Origin: Xanthomonas boreopolis
GTDB taxonomy: Bacteria > Pseudomonadota > Gammaproteobacteria > Xanthomonadales > Xanthomonadaceae
Direction of reading: 5' to 3'
Length of the DNA stretch: 64,000 nt
Assembly: GCA_014654535.1 (NCBI GenBank)
Contig: BNBA01000005.1
Coordinates: 1-64,000, forward strand
Position 1 is the first letter of the stretch. The number at the start of each line of letters is the position of its first letter. Positions 8,433 to 17,893 of this stretch are shown one piece after another. The notes beneath the pieces are model-generated. The model made no database searches. It was given only the letters and a program-made list of their open reading frames with translations, and was not told the origin of the DNA. Both the position numbers and the translations under genes were made by a program.

Positions 8433-8455
8433 CCGGGACCCGGGACCCGGGATTC
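8433..8455. repeat. CCGGGACCCGGGACCCGGGA intergenic repeat
   Basis: A short self-complementary tandem of CCGGGAC units lies 10 nt upstream of the ruvB start. Related tracts occur near 7321-7346 (ybgC start), 7420-7437 (ruvB end), 8541-8570, 11161-11187, 37817-37850 and 50622-50656, mostly at gene borders. Confidence 0.6.
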
Positions 8456-8577
8456 GGAGCAGGCCGAGGAGAGCGTGCGAAGAGGTCGATATGGCATGGC
8501 GCACATTGTAGGCAACTCCGGGCGGGTCTGACGCGCCCGCGGGACCCCGGTCTCGTGTCCCGGGCCCCGCCCCCTCC

Positions 8578-10497
8578 TCATATCTCGATCTGCGCGCCCA
8601 GCTCGACCAGCCGGTTGCCCGGGATCCGGAAGAAGCCGGTGGCCGGCGCCGCGTTGCGGTGCATCAGCGCGAACAGCTTGTCGCGCCAGATCGGCATGCC
8701 GCGGTTGGCGCTGGCGACGATGGTCTCGCGGCTGGCGAAGAAGGTGGTGTCCATCGGGTCGAAGTAGATCCCGCCGTGGTCGCACGAGCGCATCAGCGCC
8801 AGCGGCACGTCCGGGGTCTCCATGAAGCCGAAGCGCACGTAGACGCGGTAGAACTCGTCGCCGATCGACTCGATCTTGAGCCGCTTCTCGGCCGGCGCGT
8901 ACGGGATCGGCAGCGTCTCCACGTTGAGGAACACGTTGCGCTCGTGCAGCACCTTGTTGTGCTTGAGGTTGTGCATCAGCGCGTGCGGCACCACCATCGG
9001 GTCTGCGGTCAGGAACACCGCGGTGCCCGGCACCCGCGCCGGGGGGGCCAGCATCAGCCCGGGCAGGAAGCTGTCGATCTTGATGCCGTCCTTGCGGATC
9101 TCCTCGCGCAGCAGCGCGCGGCCGCGCCGCCAGGTGCGCATCAGCGTGAACACCACGATCCCCAGCACCAGCGGGAACCAGGCGCCCTGCAGCAGCTTGG
9201 CGCCGTTGGCGATCACGAAGGCCAGCTCGATGAGGAAGAACACCACGCACAGCGGCAGCACCCAGCGCCGCCAGCGCGGCCACAGCGCGCGCGCGACCAG
9301 CGCCAGCAGCAGGGTGTCGATCAGCATGGTCATCGACACCGAGATGCCGTAGGCCACCGCCAGGTTGGTGGAGCTGCGGAAGATCAGCACCAGCGAGATC
9401 ACCATCGCCGCCAGCATCCAGTTGATGCCGGGCACGTAGATCTGGCCGATGGTCTCGTGCGAGGTGTGCTTGACCAGCATGCGTGGGATGTAGCCGAGCT
9501 GCATGGCCTGGCGCGCCACCGAGTAGGCGCCGGTGATCACCGCCTGCGAGGCGATCACCGCCGCCAGCGTGGCCAGGACGATCATCGGGTACAGCGCCCA
9601 GCCGGGCACCGCTTCGAAGAACGGGTTCTTCAGCGCGGCCGGGTGCACCAGCACCAGCGCGCCCTGCCCCAGGTAGTTCAGCAGCAGGCACGGCAGCACG
9701 AAGAAGTACCAGGCGTGGCGGATCGGCTTGGCGCCGAAGTGGCCCATGTCCGCGTACAGCGCCTCGCCGCCGGTCACCGCCAGCACCACCGCGCCGAGGA
9801 TGAAGATGCCGTGCCAGCCGTGGTCCATGAAGAAGCGCACGCCCCACCACGGATTGAACGCCTTGAGCACCTCGGGCGCGTCGACGATGTTCCAGGCGCC
9901 GATCAGGCCGATCGACAGGAACCACAGCGAGGTGATCGGGCCGAACACCTTGCCCACCTTGGCGGTGCCGAAGCGCTGCGCCATGAACACCAGCACCAGC
10001 ACGGCCACGGTGATCGGCACGATGAACGGATGCAGGCTGGGCGCGGCGACCTCCAGGCCCTCCACCGCGCCCATCACCGAGATGGCCGGGGTGATCACGC
10101 CGTCGCCGAAGAACAGCGAGGCGCCGAAGATGCCGAGGATGCCGACCACGTAGGCCGAGCGCGACCCCTTGCGCAGCGTGCGCTGGGCCAGGGCCATCAG
10201 CGCCATGATGCCGCCCTCGCCCTCGTTGTCGGCGCGCATGATGATGGTCACGTACTTCAGCGTGACCGTGATCATCAGCGCCCAGAACGCCAGCGACAGC
10301 ACGCCGAGCACGGTGTCGTGGTCGCTGTTGAGGCCGTAGTGCGGCGAGAACGCCTCCTTCAGCGTGTACAGCGGGCTGGTGCCGATGTCGCCGAAGACCA
10401 CGCCGATCGCGGCCAGCACCAGGGCGAAACCGCCTTGCGCGGGACCGTGGGACGCATTGCCGCCGTGGCCGTGGGAAGCTGAGGGGGATGAAGACAT
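8578..10497 (-). CDS. kup: KUP-family potassium uptake permease
   Basis: Inner-membrane K+/H+ symporter. The 639-aa product has about 12 predicted membrane helices and the family signature [19 protein letters not shown] near residues 33-51, with [16 protein letters not shown] further on, and a C-terminal cytosolic domain (about 480-639). A His/Gly-rich N-terminal tail ([11 protein letters not shown]) precedes the first helix. It lies between ruvA and ruvB on the same strand; this placement of a potassium transporter inside the ruv cluster is, as far as I recall, seen in other xanthomonads. Confidence 0.94.
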   Translation of the reverse strand: MSSSPSASHGHGGNASHGPAQGGFALVLAAIGVVFGDIGTSPLYTLKEAFSPHYGLNSDHDTVLGVLSLAFWALMITVTLKYVTIIMRADNEGEGGIMALMALAQRTLRKGSRSAYVVGILGIFGASLFFGDGVITPAISVMGAVEGLEVAAPSLHPFIVPITVAVLVLVFMAQRFGTAKVGKVFGPITSLWFLSIGLIGAWNIVDAPEVLKAFNPWWGVRFFMDHGWHGIFILGAVVLAVTGGEALYADMGHFGAKPIRHAWYFFVLPCLLLNYLGQGALVLVHPAALKNPFFEAVPGWALYPMIVLATLAAVIASQAVITGAYSVARQAMQLGYIPRMLVKHTSHETIGQIYVPGINWMLAAMVISLVLIFRSSTNLAVAYGISVSMTMLIDTLLLALVARALWPRWRRWVLPLCVVFFLIELAFVIANGAKLLQGAWFPLVLGIVVFTLMRTWRRGRALLREEIRKDGIKIDSFLPGLMLAPPARVPGTAVFLTADPMVVPHALMHNLKHNKVLHERNVFLNVETLPIPYAPAEKRLKIESIGDEFYRVYVRFGFMETPDVPLALMRSCDHGGIYFDPMDTTFFASRETIVASANRGMPIWRDKLFALMHRNAAPATGFFRIPGNRLVELGAQIEI

Positions 10498-10556
10498 GGC
10501 GGACCGAGGTTATCGCCGGATGGCGTGGAGGACGTGAAGGATCGGGAAGAGGCGGT

Positions 10557-11144
10557 TCAGCGCAGCGCGGCCTGGAGCGCCTTGCGGATCACGCCGGCGA
10601 CGTCGTCGCCGTCGGCCGCGGCATCGCGCGCCATCCTGGCGGCCTCGGCCGGCTTGTAGCCGAGCTGCTGCAGCGCGACCGTGGCTTCGGACACGGCATC
10701 GGTGCCGAGCTGGCCGACGATCGGCGCGCCGCCCCCGCCGAAGTCGGCCGCGCGGTCCTTGAGCTCGACCACCATGCGCTCGGCGGTCTTCTTGCCGATG
10801 CCGGGAATGCGGGTCAGCGCCGTGACGTCGGCGGTCTGGACCAGGCGCGCGAACTCGTCCACGCTCACGCCCGACAACACCGCCAGCGCGATCTTGGCGC
10901 CGATCCCCGAGACCCGCTGCACGTCGCGAAACAGCCGCCGCTCGCCCTCGCGCAGGAAGCCGTACAGCGAAACGCTGTCCTCCTTCTGCGCGTAGTGCGT
11001 GAACAGCGTGACCTCGCGGCCGAGGTCGGGCAGGTCGTAGAAGGTGCTCATCGGCGCCTCCAGCTCGTAGCCGACGCCACCGACGTCGATCACCAGCCAC
11101 GGCGGTTGCTTGTAGGCGAGGATGCCGCGCAGGCGTCCGATCAT
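10557..11144 (-). CDS. ruvA: Holliday junction branch migration protein RuvA
   Basis: Tetrameric DNA-binding protein that recognises the Holliday junction and recruits RuvB. The 195-aa product starts [15 protein letters not shown], has an N-terminal OB fold (residues 1-62), two helix-hairpin-helix motifs ([15 protein letters not shown] and [19 protein letters not shown], about 72-130) and a C-terminal UBA-like domain (about 145-195) that contacts RuvB. It lies 55 nt after ruvC. Confidence 0.96.
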   Translation of the reverse strand: MIGRLRGILAYKQPPWLVIDVGGVGYELEAPMSTFYDLPDLGREVTLFTHYAQKEDSVSLYGFLREGERRLFRDVQRVSGIGAKIALAVLSGVSVDEFARLVQTADVTALTRIPGIGKKTAERMVVELKDRAADFGGGGAPIVGQLGTDAVSEATVALQQLGYKPAEAARMARDAAADGDDVAGVIRKALQAALR

Positions 11145-11160
11145 GGGTGGGCTCCTTTGA

Positions 11161-11187
11161 GGCCGGGACCGGGGACCCGGGTCCCGC
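11161..11187. repeat. GGGACCCGGGTCCC-type repeat between ruvC and ruvA
   Basis: The tract GGGACCGGGGACCCGGGTCCC is partly self-complementary and belongs to the same family as the repeat upstream of ruvB. It occupies nearly half of the 55-nt gap between the two genes. Confidence 0.5.
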
Positions 11188-11199
11188 TCCGATGTCCGT

Positions 11200-11721
11200 T
11201 CATTTCCTGCTCCAAGCCTGCTTCGTGTTCACGCCCAGCCGCTGCGCGGTGGTGCGCACGTGCGCGTGGGTGATCGCCACGGCCAGCGCGTCGGCGGCGT
11301 CGGCCTGCAGCTTGCCCTTCAGGTTCAGCATGACGCCGACCATGTGCTGCACCTGGACCTTGTCGGCGCTGCCCTTGCCGACCAGCGCCAGCTTGATTTC
11401 CTTGGCCGCGTACTCGTGCACCGGCAGGTCGTGCAACACCACCGCGCTGATCGCGGCGCCGCGCGCCTGGCCGAGCTTGAGCGCCGAGTCCGCGCTCTTG
11501 CCGACGAACACCTGCTCGATCGCCACTTCGTCCGGCCGGTACTCCTCGATCAGCGCCGCCAGCCCGTGCAGCAGGCGCTTCAGGCGCTGGGCGAAATCGC
11601 CCTCGCCGAGCAGCACCAGCGGCACGTGGTGCACGTACCGGGCACGCCCGGCCGCGTCGACGTCGATGATGCCGATGCCGGTGCGCTGCGAGCCGGGATC
11701 GATGCCGAGGATGCGGGTCAT
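11200..11721 (-). CDS. ruvC: crossover junction endodeoxyribonuclease RuvC
   Basis: Resolvase that cuts Holliday junctions symmetrically. From the start [12 protein letters not shown] the product is 173 aa. The acidic active site is visible: Asp7 in [12 protein letters not shown], Glu in AIEQVF (about residue 67), and the paired aspartates in [13 protein letters not shown] (about 139-142). An open frame extends 27 codons upstream but runs through an intergenic repeat and is unlikely to be used. Confidence 0.96.
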   Translation of the reverse strand: MTRILGIDPGSQRTGIGIIDVDAAGRARYVHHVPLVLLGEGDFAQRLKRLLHGLAALIEEYRPDEVAIEQVFVGKSADSALKLGQARGAAISAVVLHDLPVHEYAAKEIKLALVGKGSADKVQVQHMVGVMLNLKGKLQADAADALAVAITHAHVRTTAQRLGVNTKQAWSRK

Positions 11722-11726
11722 GAAAG

Positions 11727-11825
11727 AGCCGTGATTAGCGATTCGGGATTGGCGGTTCGGGAAAGCGCGCTCCGCCGCAGGCCGATTGCTTTTGCGAATC
11801 ACAAATCACGAATCACCAATCCCGG
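11727..11825. repeat. GATTCGGGATTGG-type palindromic intergenic repeat
   Basis: Between yebC and ruvC the sequence has tandem GATT-rich units on one side (GATTAGCGATTCGGGATTGG, from 11731) and their complement on the other (AATCACGAATCACCAATCCC, ending near 11822), so it can fold into a long hairpin. The same family sits inside the ABC-F gene at 34064-34151. Confidence 0.6.
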
Positions 11826-11832
11826 AGCGCCG

Positions 11833-12564
11833 TCAGGCGCTCCCCAAAGAAGCCTGGTCGACGTTGGAATACACATCCTGCACGTCGTCCAGGTCTTCCA
11901 GCATGTCCAGCAGCTTGCGCACCTGCACGGCGGTGTCGCCGTCGACGGCGATGTCGTTGTCGGCGCGGAAGGTGATCTCGGCATGGCCGGGCTCCAGGCC
12001 GGCCGCGACCATCGCGTCCTTGACCTGCGAGAACGCCTCCGGCGCGGTCAGCACGTCGATCGCGCCGTCCTCCGGGTAGACCACCACGTCGTCGGCGCCG
12101 GCCTCGATCGCCGCCTCGGTGACCTTGTCCTCGTCGGCGCCGGGCGCGTAGCTGAGCACGCCCAGGCGCTTGAACATGAATGCCACCGAGCCCTCGGTGC
12201 CCATGTTGCCGCCGCACTTGCTGAAGGCATGGCGCACGTCGGCCACGGTGCGCACGCGGTTGTCGGTGAGGCAGTCGACGATCACCGCCACGCCGCCGGG
12301 GGCGTAGCCCTCGTAGCGCACTTCCTCGTACTCGACGCCTTCCAGCTCGCCGGTGGCCTTCTTGATCGCGCGCTCGATCACGTCCTTGGACATGTTCGCG
12401 GCCAGGCCCTTGTCCACCGCCACGCGCAGGCGCGGGTTGTTGGCAGGGTCGCCGCCGCCGGCGCGCGCGGCCACGCCGATCTCGCGGATGATCTTGGTGA
12501 AAACCTTGCCGCGCTTGGCGTCGGACGCGTTCTTGCGGGCTTCGATCGAGGGGCCTCTACCCAT
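11833..12564 (-). CDS. yebC: YebC/PmpR family protein
   Basis: Cytosolic protein of a widely conserved family; recent work links members to translation of proline-rich stretches, older work to transcription control. The 243-aa product starts [13 protein letters not shown] with the family hallmark [13 protein letters not shown] (about residues 18-30), followed by the three YebC domains, including [19 protein letters not shown]. It lies directly upstream of ruvC, the common order yebC-ruvC-ruvA-ruvB. The frame is open upstream of this ATG, but family length supports the start used. Confidence 0.95.
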   Translation of the reverse strand: MGRGPSIEARKNASDAKRGKVFTKIIREIGVAARAGGGDPANNPRLRVAVDKGLAANMSKDVIERAIKKATGELEGVEYEEVRYEGYAPGGVAVIVDCLTDNRVRTVADVRHAFSKCGGNMGTEGSVAFMFKRLGVLSYAPGADEDKVTEAAIEAGADDVVVYPEDGAIDVLTAPEAFSQVKDAMVAAGLEPGHAEITFRADNDIAVDGDTAVQVRKLLDMLEDLDDVQDVYSNVDQASLGSA

Positions 12565-12602
12565 GGGGTTACCGGTCTTGCTTGGATGACAGGGCGCGGA
12601 TT

Positions 12603-13250
12603 CTACCCGATTGGCCGCGGCGCCCCTCCCGGGGCCGTCCCGGCATCGAAGCGCCCCTCGCGCAGGAACCCCGCCACCCGCCGCGCCGCCTCCGCGGAGA
12701 ACGTCAGCCCGGTATGGCTGGCATCCACCACGCAATGGTCGGCCAATCCAGGCAGCCGGGTCTCCGCCAGCGCGACCGTACCGTCGGATTCGCCCAGGTC
12801 GGCGAACAGCCGCCCCAGGCCGGCGGCGCGGCGACCGGCGATCATCCCGACCGCGGCTTTCCCGGTCCATGGCGCGACGCCTTCCAGCAGCAACGCGCGG
12901 CTCCGCCCCAGCAGCCAGGCGCAACCGCGGTGCCCGCACAAGGCGCGCGCGGCCGCGCTGCCCAGCAGCGGGCTGCCGAGGCACACGATCTTTTCCACGC
13001 CGGGCGCGCCGCGTCGCGCCGCTTCCAGCGCGACCAGCCCGCCGAGGCTGTGGCCGACCAGCGAGACCGGCCCGCCGCCCAGCCGGCCGAGGTAGCGCAC
13101 CAGCGCCTGCACCGCGGCGTCCGGCCCGGCCAGGGCCCCGTTATAGCCGAACAGCTGCACCTCGAAGCCCTCGCGCCGCAGGCGCCTCGCCAGCGGCAGC
13201 AGCCACCAGGCGGGGTTCCAGATTCCATGCAGCAACACGACCGATGGCAT
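12603..13250 (-). CDS. alpha/beta-hydrolase, lipase-like
   Basis: A 215-aa protein with the fold signature of small esterases/lipases: an oxyanion-hole segment LLHGIWNP near residue 8, the nucleophile elbow GHSLGG with Ser68, and a likely catalytic His in DASHTGL near residue 186. There is no obvious signal peptide or membrane helix. Its length and GHSLGGLVA motif fit PGAP1-like or triacylglycerol-lipase-like hydrolases, but the substrate cannot be read from the sequence. It lies 38 nt upstream of yebC on the same strand. Confidence 0.8.
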   Translation of the reverse strand: MPSVVLLHGIWNPAWWLLPLARRLRREGFEVQLFGYNGALAGPDAAVQALVRYLGRLGGGPVSLVGHSLGGLVALEAARRGAPGVEKIVCLGSPLLGSAAARALCGHRGCAWLLGRSRALLLEGVAPWTGKAAVGMIAGRRAAGLGRLFADLGESDGTVALAETRLPGLADHCVVDASHTGLTFSAEAARRVAGFLREGRFDAGTAPGGAPRPIG

Positions 13251-13313
13251 GCGACCGTCCTCGGGGCGGATGCCCAGGCTACGGCGCCCGGCCTGAACGC
13301 GGCGCGGGCGGGC

Positions 13314-14444
13314 CTATCGCGCCTGCGGCCGCCCGCGCACCCGCGTTCCGTCCGCCAGCAGCGCGTTGGGCGCCAGCACCACCGAGTCGCCCGCGGCGAC
13401 GCCGGACAACACCTCGATCTCGTTGCCGAGATTGCGGCCCAGGCTGACCTGGGCGAAACGCACCTGGCCGTCGCCGCCCACCTTCGCCACCTTGGCCGTC
13501 GCACCGTCCTGCACCACCGTGGCCAGCGGCAGCACCACCGCCGGCACGGTGCGCGGGACGCTCAGGCGTACCTGGCCGACCATGCCGGCCGGGATGCGGT
13601 TGTCCGGATTGGGCAGCCGCAGTTCCACCCGCATGCCGCCGGCGTCCTCGGAAATGCGCTGCGCGGTGCGCACCACCTCCGCGTCGAACTGCTCGCCCGG
13701 CAGCTCCGGGAACGTGACCTGCGCGCGCAGGCCCGGCCGCACCTGCAGCGCAGCGCTCTGCGGGACGTCCACCGCGACCCGCAACGGATCGAGCGCGTCG
13801 ATGCGGAACATCGGCACCGTCGCCGAGGCGGTGTCGCCGACCACGCGGTCGCCGACGTCGACGTTGCGCGCGCTGACCACGCCGTCGAACGGCGCGCGCA
13901 CGCTGGCGAAGCCCTGCCGTTCGCGCGCGCTGGCCAGCTGCGCGCGCGCGGCGTCGCGCGCCGCCTGGGCGGCGTCGCGCGCGCCGAGGCGGCTGCTGTA
14001 GTCCTCGCGCGAGATCAGCTGGGTGCGCAGCATCGCCGCGGCGCGTTCGTAGTTGCCGCTGGCCAGGGTCAGGTCGGCCTCGGCCTGGGCCAGGTCGGCC
14101 TGCGCCTGGCGCACCGCCTGGTCGATCTCCGGGGCGGCGATGGTCGCCAGCACCTGGCCGGCGCGGACGCGATCGCCGATGTCGACCAGGCGCGTGCCGA
14201 CCAGGCCGGTGGCGCGCGCGAATACCTGCGCGCTCTGCCCGGCCTGGGCGCGCGCCGGCAGCACCAGCGCATAGTCGGCCGCGGCCGCGCGCGCCTGCAC
14301 CAGCGACACCTCGGGCACCTCGGCGGACGCGGGCACCGCGCGGCTGTTGCCGCATCCGGCCGCCAGCAGGCAGGCGGCCATCAGCAGCGGCATGGCGAAC
14401 GCCGCGGACGGAACGGGGCGGGACAACACGTGGGGGACGTTCAT
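13314..14444 (-). CDS. RND efflux periplasmic adaptor (membrane fusion) lipoprotein
   Basis: A 376-aa adaptor that joins an inner-membrane RND pump to an outer-membrane channel. It has a lipoprotein signal ending LLAAGC (Cys31), a split lipoyl/barrel-sandwich domain (about 75-105 and 170-190, with VRAGQVLATI and VRAPFDGVVSARNVDVGDRV), a helical hairpin rich in Ala/Gln/Asp between them, then beta-barrel and membrane-proximal domains. Its ATG overlaps the stop of the upstream RND gene (ATGA), so the two are translationally coupled. The frame is open far upstream, but that part is the antisense-like shadow of the pump gene. Confidence 0.9.
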   Translation of the reverse strand: MNVPHVLSRPVPSAAFAMPLLMAACLLAAGCGNSRAVPASAEVPEVSLVQARAAAADYALVLPARAQAGQSAQVFARATGLVGTRLVDIGDRVRAGQVLATIAAPEIDQAVRQAQADLAQAEADLTLASGNYERAAAMLRTQLISREDYSSRLGARDAAQAARDAARAQLASARERQGFASVRAPFDGVVSARNVDVGDRVVGDTASATVPMFRIDALDPLRVAVDVPQSAALQVRPGLRAQVTFPELPGEQFDAEVVRTAQRISEDAGGMRVELRLPNPDNRIPAGMVGQVRLSVPRTVPAVVLPLATVVQDGATAKVAKVGGDGQVRFAQVSLGRNLGNEIEVLSGVAAGDSVVLAPNALLADGTRVRGRPQAR

Positions 14445-17400
14445 CGAGTGGCTCCTTCGCCGCCGGCCGGCAGGCCTTCGGCGGTGGTTGCAGCCGCGGC
14501 GACGCGGCGGTTGTGGCGGCGGCCGAGCACGGCCAGGATTGAGGGCACCAGCAGCAGCGTGGCGGGCGTGCCGAACAACAGCCCGCCGATCACGGCGCGG
14601 CCGAGCGGGGCGTTCTGCTCGCCGCCCTCGCCCAGCCCCAGCGCCATCGGCACGATGCCGAGCACCATCGCGCTGGCGGTCATCAGCACCGGCCGCAGGC
14701 GCACCGCCGCGGCCTCGTAGGCGGCCTGCTCGGGATCGTGGCCGGCGGCGACCAGGTTGCGAGCGAAGCTGGTCACCAGCACGCTGTTGGCGGTGGACAC
14801 GCCGATCACCATCATCACGCCCATCAGCGCCGGCACGCTGAGCGGGGTGCCGGTGGCGAACAGTGCCACCGCCGCGCCGGCGATGGCCAGCGGCAGCCCC
14901 GACATCGCCACCAGCGGCTGGATCCAGGACTGGAAGTTCACCACCAGCACCAGGAACACCAGCACCGCCGCCATCAGCAGGCCGGAGGCCAGCTCGGCAT
15001 AGGCGTTCTGCATCTCGCCGGCCTGGCCGACGATCTCGATGCGGTTGCCCGGCTTGAGCCGCGGCCGCATCTGCTCGGTCAGCCCGCCCAGGGCCGAGTA
15101 CACCGAGCCGAGGTCGCGCCCCTGCACGTTGGCGATGACGCTGACGGTCGGCGCCATCATCACCCGGCCGACGCTGGCCGGCACCGCGCGCGGGGTCACG
15201 CTGGCGATGTTGCGCAGCAGGACGGTGCCGTTCGCGCCGATGCGCAGCGGCGTGTTGAGCAGCGTGTCGATGCCGGCCAGGTCCGAGGGCAGCACCTGCA
15301 ACTGCACCGTGTAGGACGTGGCGCTGGCCTGCTCGACCCAGTACACCGGGGTCACGGTGCCGGACGAACCGAGCACCGCCAGCACCGCGCGGCTGGCGTC
15401 CTGGGCGCTGATGCCGAGCTGCGCGGCGCGGGTGCGATCGATGGCGATGTGGTACTCGGGCAGGTCGAGCACCTGCCGCACCATCACGTCGGTGGCGCCG
15501 GGGATCCTCTGCAGCTGCGGCACCAGCTCGCGCGCCAGCGCCAGGTTGCCGGCGGCATCGCGGCCGTTGAAGCGCACTTCCAGCGCGCCCACCGCCGAGC
15601 CGGCCAGGGTGCGACCGGTCGCGTCCGGCGGGCGCTCGAACACGCGCACGTCGGGGAAGCGCTCGGCGATGCGCTCGCGGATCGCCTTCAGGTAGCCGGC
15701 GGTCGGCGCGTGCGGCGTGCGCAGCTGCAGCATCAGCTCGGCCTCGAACGAGCCGACCACCGCGCTGTCCACCCAGGCCAGGTTGACGGCGTCGGGAACG
15801 CCGATCTGCTCGTAGACGGTCTGCAGTTCGCCGGCCGGGATGATCTGGCGGATCTCGCGCTGGATCTGCGCCATCCGCTGCGCGGTCTGTTCCAGGCGCG
15901 TGCCGGACGGCAGCCGCACCTGCAGGCGCAACTGCCCGGCATCGACCTGCGGGAAGTATTCGCGCCCCAGCAGCGCCGCGCTGCCCGCCCCCAGCGCCAT
16001 CAGCACCAACGCCGCCAGCGCCAGCACGCCGCCATGGTGGCCGAGCCGGTACAGCAGCGCGTGGTGGCGCTCGCGCAGCCACTCCAGCGCGTGCTCCATG
16101 CGGTGGTGCAGGTTCAGCAGCGCGCGCTCGGCGGCCCAGCGCGGCTGCTGGCGGCTGCGGATGTCGGCCGGCAGCAGCAGGTAGCACAGCACCGGGATCA
16201 GCGTGCGCGACAGCAGGAACGAGGCCAGCATCGCGAAGATCACCGCCAGCGCCAGCGGCGTGAACACCCAGGCCGACAGGCCGGTCATCAGCAGGATCGG
16301 GGTCAGCACGATGCAGATCGACACCGTGGAGACGAACTCCGGGAACACCACCTCGCCGGCGCTGTCCAGGATCGCGGTGCGCACGTCCTTGCCCATCGCG
16401 ATGTGGCGGTTGGTGTTCTCCACGTCGACCACCGCGTTGTCGACCAGGATGCCGATCGCCAGCGCCAGCCCGCCCAGCGTCATCACGTTGAAGGTGTAGC
16501 CGAGCAGGTACAGCGCGGTCACCGAGGCCAGCAGCGCCAGCGGGATCGCCGAGAGCACGATCAGGCTCGAGCGCCACGAACCGACGAACACCAGCACCAC
16601 CGCCGCGACCAGCAGGCCGACCAGGATCGCCTCGTGGCGGATCGAACCGATCGCGTTGTCGACGAACACCGACTGGTCGAAGATCGGCTCGATGCGCGTG
16701 CCCGGCGGCGCCGAGGCGGCGATCTCCGGCAGGCGCTCGCGCACCTGGCGCACGATCTCCACCGCCGACGCGCCGCCCATCTTGATCAGCGCCACCGACA
16801 CCGCACTGGCGCCGTCCATGCGCGCGATGTTGGTCTGCAGCGCGCCGCCGTCGCGCACGCTGGCCACGTCGCGCACGTAGATCACGTTGCCGCCGCGGCT
16901 GGCGACCGGCAGGTCGAGGAAGCCGGCGGCGCTTTCCGGGCTGGTCTCCAGCGAGATCTGCATCTCGCGCGCGCCTTCGCGGATCGTGCCGGAAGGCAGC
17001 GTCGGGCTGCCGCGCTCCAGCGCGCCGGTCACGTCCTGCGGGGTCAGGCCATAGGTCTGCAGCGCCTCCGGGTCCAGGTCGACCATGACCTGGCGCGCCG
17101 CGCCGCCGTACGGCAGGCTCATGCGGATGCCGGGGATCGACTGGATCTGCGAGCGCAGCTGCAGGCGCGCGTAGTCGTACAGCTGCGCCTCGCTCATCGA
17201 GTCCGACGACAGCACCAACTGCAGCACCGGCGTGCTGGACAGGTTGTTGCGCACCACCAGCGGCGGCGAGGTGCCCGGCGGCATGCGCCGCAGGATGGTC
17301 TGCGAGACCGCGGTCATCTGCGCCAGCGCGCGCTCCAGGTTGACCCCGGGCTGGAAGTCGGCGCGCACGATGCCGATGCCGTTCAGGCTCTCCGAGCGCA

Positions 17401-17641
17401 CTTCCTTGAGGTCGTCGACGGTGTTGAGCACCGAGATCTCGGAGAACGAGGTCAGCTTGGCCGCCATCTCCGCCGCCGGCAGGCCGGCGTAGGTCCAGAT
17501 CAGGTTGACCGAGGGGATGCCGACCTCGGGCAGGATGTCGGTGGGCATGCGCCGCGCGGACTGGATCCCGAACAGCAGGATCAGGATGGCGAGCACGCCA
17601 ATGGTGTAGCGGCGCGAAAGCGCATACTGGACGATCCACAT
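14441..17641 (-). CDS. RND family efflux transporter permease (HAE/AcrB-like)
   Basis: A 1066-aa proton-driven pump of the inner membrane. The start MWIVQYALSRRYTIG puts the first membrane helix at residues 12-30, as in the family. It has the 12-helix layout with two large periplasmic loops; helix 4 carries ALAIGILVDNAVVDVEN, where the paired proton-relay aspartate is replaced by valine-aspartate (DNAVVD). It is first in a two-gene operon with the adaptor; no outer-membrane channel gene is next to it, so a TolC-type protein must come from elsewhere. The AraC gene 252 nt away on the other strand is the likely regulator. Substrates cannot be told. Confidence 0.9.
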   Translation of the reverse strand: MWIVQYALSRRYTIGVLAILILLFGIQSARRMPTDILPEVGIPSVNLIWTYAGLPAAEMAAKLTSFSEISVLNTVDDLKEVRSESLNGIGIVRADFQPGVNLERALAQMTAVSQTILRRMPPGTSPPLVVRNNLSSTPVLQLVLSSDSMSEAQLYDYARLQLRSQIQSIPGIRMSLPYGGAARQVMVDLDPEALQTYGLTPQDVTGALERGSPTLPSGTIREGAREMQISLETSPESAAGFLDLPVASRGGNVIYVRDVASVRDGGALQTNIARMDGASAVSVALIKMGGASAVEIVRQVRERLPEIAASAPPGTRIEPIFDQSVFVDNAIGSIRHEAILVGLLVAAVVLVFVGSWRSSLIVLSAIPLALLASVTALYLLGYTFNVMTLGGLALAIGILVDNAVVDVENTNRHIAMGKDVRTAILDSAGEVVFPEFVSTVSICIVLTPILLMTGLSAWVFTPLALAVIFAMLASFLLSRTLIPVLCYLLLPADIRSRQQPRWAAERALLNLHHRMEHALEWLRERHHALLYRLGHHGGVLALAALVLMALGAGSAALLGREYFPQVDAGQLRLQVRLPSGTRLEQTAQRMAQIQREIRQIIPAGELQTVYEQIGVPDAVNLAWVDSAVVGSFEAELMLQLRTPHAPTAGYLKAIRERIAERFPDVRVFERPPDATGRTLAGSAVGALEVRFNGRDAAGNLALARELVPQLQRIPGATDVMVRQVLDLPEYHIAIDRTRAAQLGISAQDASRAVLAVLGSSGTVTPVYWVEQASATSYTVQLQVLPSDLAGIDTLLNTPLRIGANGTVLLRNIASVTPRAVPASVGRVMMAPTVSVIANVQGRDLGSVYSALGGLTEQMRPRLKPGNRIEIVGQAGEMQNAYAELASGLLMAAVLVFLVLVVNFQSWIQPLVAMSGLPLAIAGAAVALFATGTPLSVPALMGVMMVIGVSTANSVLVTSFARNLVAAGHDPEQAAYEAAAVRLRPVLMTASAMVLGIVPMALGLGEGGEQNAPLGRAVIGGLLFGTPATLLLVPSILAVLGRRHNRRVAAAATTAEGLPAGGEGATR

Positions 17642-17893
17642 GCGGACGGCTCCGTGGGGGCTGGGGGCGAGCGGTTCGCGGACATCGATAGTGCGCGTCG
17701 CACGGCCATTGCCACAAGCAGGCCCGGGCAGGACACTGCCGTGCGGCGGCCGCAACAGACTCTCCGAAATGCCCGCGCCGGCGTTTGCCCGTTACTGCCG
17801 CAAGATTGCCGGATCCTGCACGCGGGCCTCACCTGTGCGCCCCGCCTCCGGTACTCTTCGGCGTATCGCCGCAGGCCATGCCCCGCGAAGTCC

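Noticed and set aside
14445-17717. Continuous minus-strand frame upstream of the adaptor, overlapping the pump in another phase
   Set aside because: Arg/Ala/Gly/Pro-rich sequence without domains; the adaptor starts with its lipoprotein signal at 14444.
14738-17893. Very long plus-strand frame opposite the RND pump and adaptor region
   Set aside because: His/Gln/Arg/Ala-rich product with no domain; it is the antisense shadow of the pump gene at high GC. Only its last part (from 17894) is a real AraC gene.
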